Assembly: GCA_021234155.1 (NCBI GenBank)
Contig: JAJEKV010000001.1
Coordinates: 24,415,189 to 24,479,188, forward strand
Length of the DNA stretch: 64,000 nucleotides
Direction of reading: 5' to 3'
Source of the DNA: Isoetes taiwanensis
Lineage: Eukaryota; Streptophyta; Lycopodiopsida; Isoetales; Isoetaceae
Notes under the pieces: generated by a model
Told to the model about the DNA's origin: nothing
Seen by the model: the letters and a program-made list of their open reading frames with translations, nothing else
Database searches by the model: none
Made by a program: the position numbers and the translations under genes
Shown: in pieces, positions 63,646-64,000 of the stretch
Numbering within the stretch: position 1 is the stretch's first letter
Layout of the letters: every line of letters begins with the position of its first letter

Positions 63646-64000
63646 GTCAAGGAATAGTGATAAATGAACAAAAAATCATATAGGCAGTACATCTGCACGA
63701 CCTCTCTACGAAAAATTTTTGCCCATATTGTCCCATTACTTCTAGATCTTGCCATATAGCCTGACCTCATCTGCTGTGGCATCTGGCCCATGTAATTCAA
63801 TATGAGACACACCTGAGTTTGCTGTATAAAGAGAAGATTCATTAAAACTAAATGTGGTATCAAATCTTCCTCTGCCTTCTTCTTTACAGAACTCTAGATA
63901 CTCTATCAATATCATCAGAGAAGGGATCCTTAGAATGCACAATATTTGAGGAGGAAACATAAAGATCAAAAGCATCCTTGAATAAACCTACTGTGTCCCA
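63646..64000 (-). other. Exon-like minus-strand sequence at the window edge
   Basis: Minus frames look protein-like in pieces (DLYVSSSNIVHSKDPFSDDI; then in another frame FDTTFSFNESSLYTANSGVS and HIELHGPDATADEVRLYGK). A frame change lies near 63890. It could be a decayed exon of a host gene, into which LINE copy D inserted. The family is not recognised. Confidence 0.3.

Overview
The window looks like nuclear DNA of a land plant with a large, transposon-rich genome. The evidence is a P-class pentatricopeptide repeat (PPR) gene, a plant-type leucine-rich-repeat kinase fragment, plant chromoviruses, PIF/Harbinger and hAT elements, and a plant-type histone H3. A fern or other non-grass vascular plant is my best guess from the TE mix, but the sequence alone does not settle it. 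Ordinary genes are few: the PPR gene (left edge, 5' end outside), an EAR-like-tail ORF at 6.0-6.7 kb, a seven-membrane-span protein at 21.5-22.65 kb (minus), and a repeat-rich ORF at 54.35-55.0 kb.

Layout. 0-7.3 kb: PPR gene, a 195-bp LTR remnant, a sugar-transporter pseudogene fragment and the EAR-like ORF. 7.3-18.6 kb: one Ty3/gypsy chromovirus (pol 7316-9190 continuing at 17817) split by a Tourist/PIF-like element (9191-17813, TTA target duplication), itself hit by a hAT MITE (9195-9613, 8-bp duplication), an L1-type retroposon (9913-11001, 12-bp duplication) and a GC-rich LINE on the minus strand (11184-17350). 18.8-26.5 kb: LINE scraps, the seven-span gene and minisatellites. 26.5-34.1 kb: a structurally complete LTR retrotransposon. 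34.4-40 kb: a plus-strand LINE of the same family as the 11-17 kb one. 41.2-42.9 kb: another L1-type retroposon. 43.8-52.05 kb: a PIF/Harbinger region with a Myb/SANT partner ORF, a DDE transposase relic and embedded pieces of two host genes (branched-chain dehydrogenase E2 and an LRR receptor kinase). 52-61.5 kb: an ORF with five 18-residue repeats, local duplications and an L1 relic. 61.5-63.65 kb: a third copy of the LINE family, 5'-truncated.

Most notable is the LTR element at 26531-34129. Its two ~1.55-kb LTRs carry a perfect 7-bp terminal inverted repeat, an initiator-Met-type primer-binding site and a polypurine tract. Yet gag, protease and the start of reverse transcriptase are absent. 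In their place, starting 13 bp after the 5' LTR, is an ORF whose C-terminal half is a plant-type histone H3 core, interrupted by one TAG codon. A second, unrecognised ORF with an acidic C-terminus follows, just downstream of a strong splice-acceptor-like tract. RNase H, integrase and a chromodomain follow. A retrotransposon with histone H3 in the gag position and a chromodomain at the integrase end is the strongest candidate for an undescribed system here.

Other recurring themes are a UUCG-capped hairpin at the 3' end of all three LINE copies, each followed by a different short repeat tail, and many near-perfect 18-69 bp tandem duplications in unrelated contexts.
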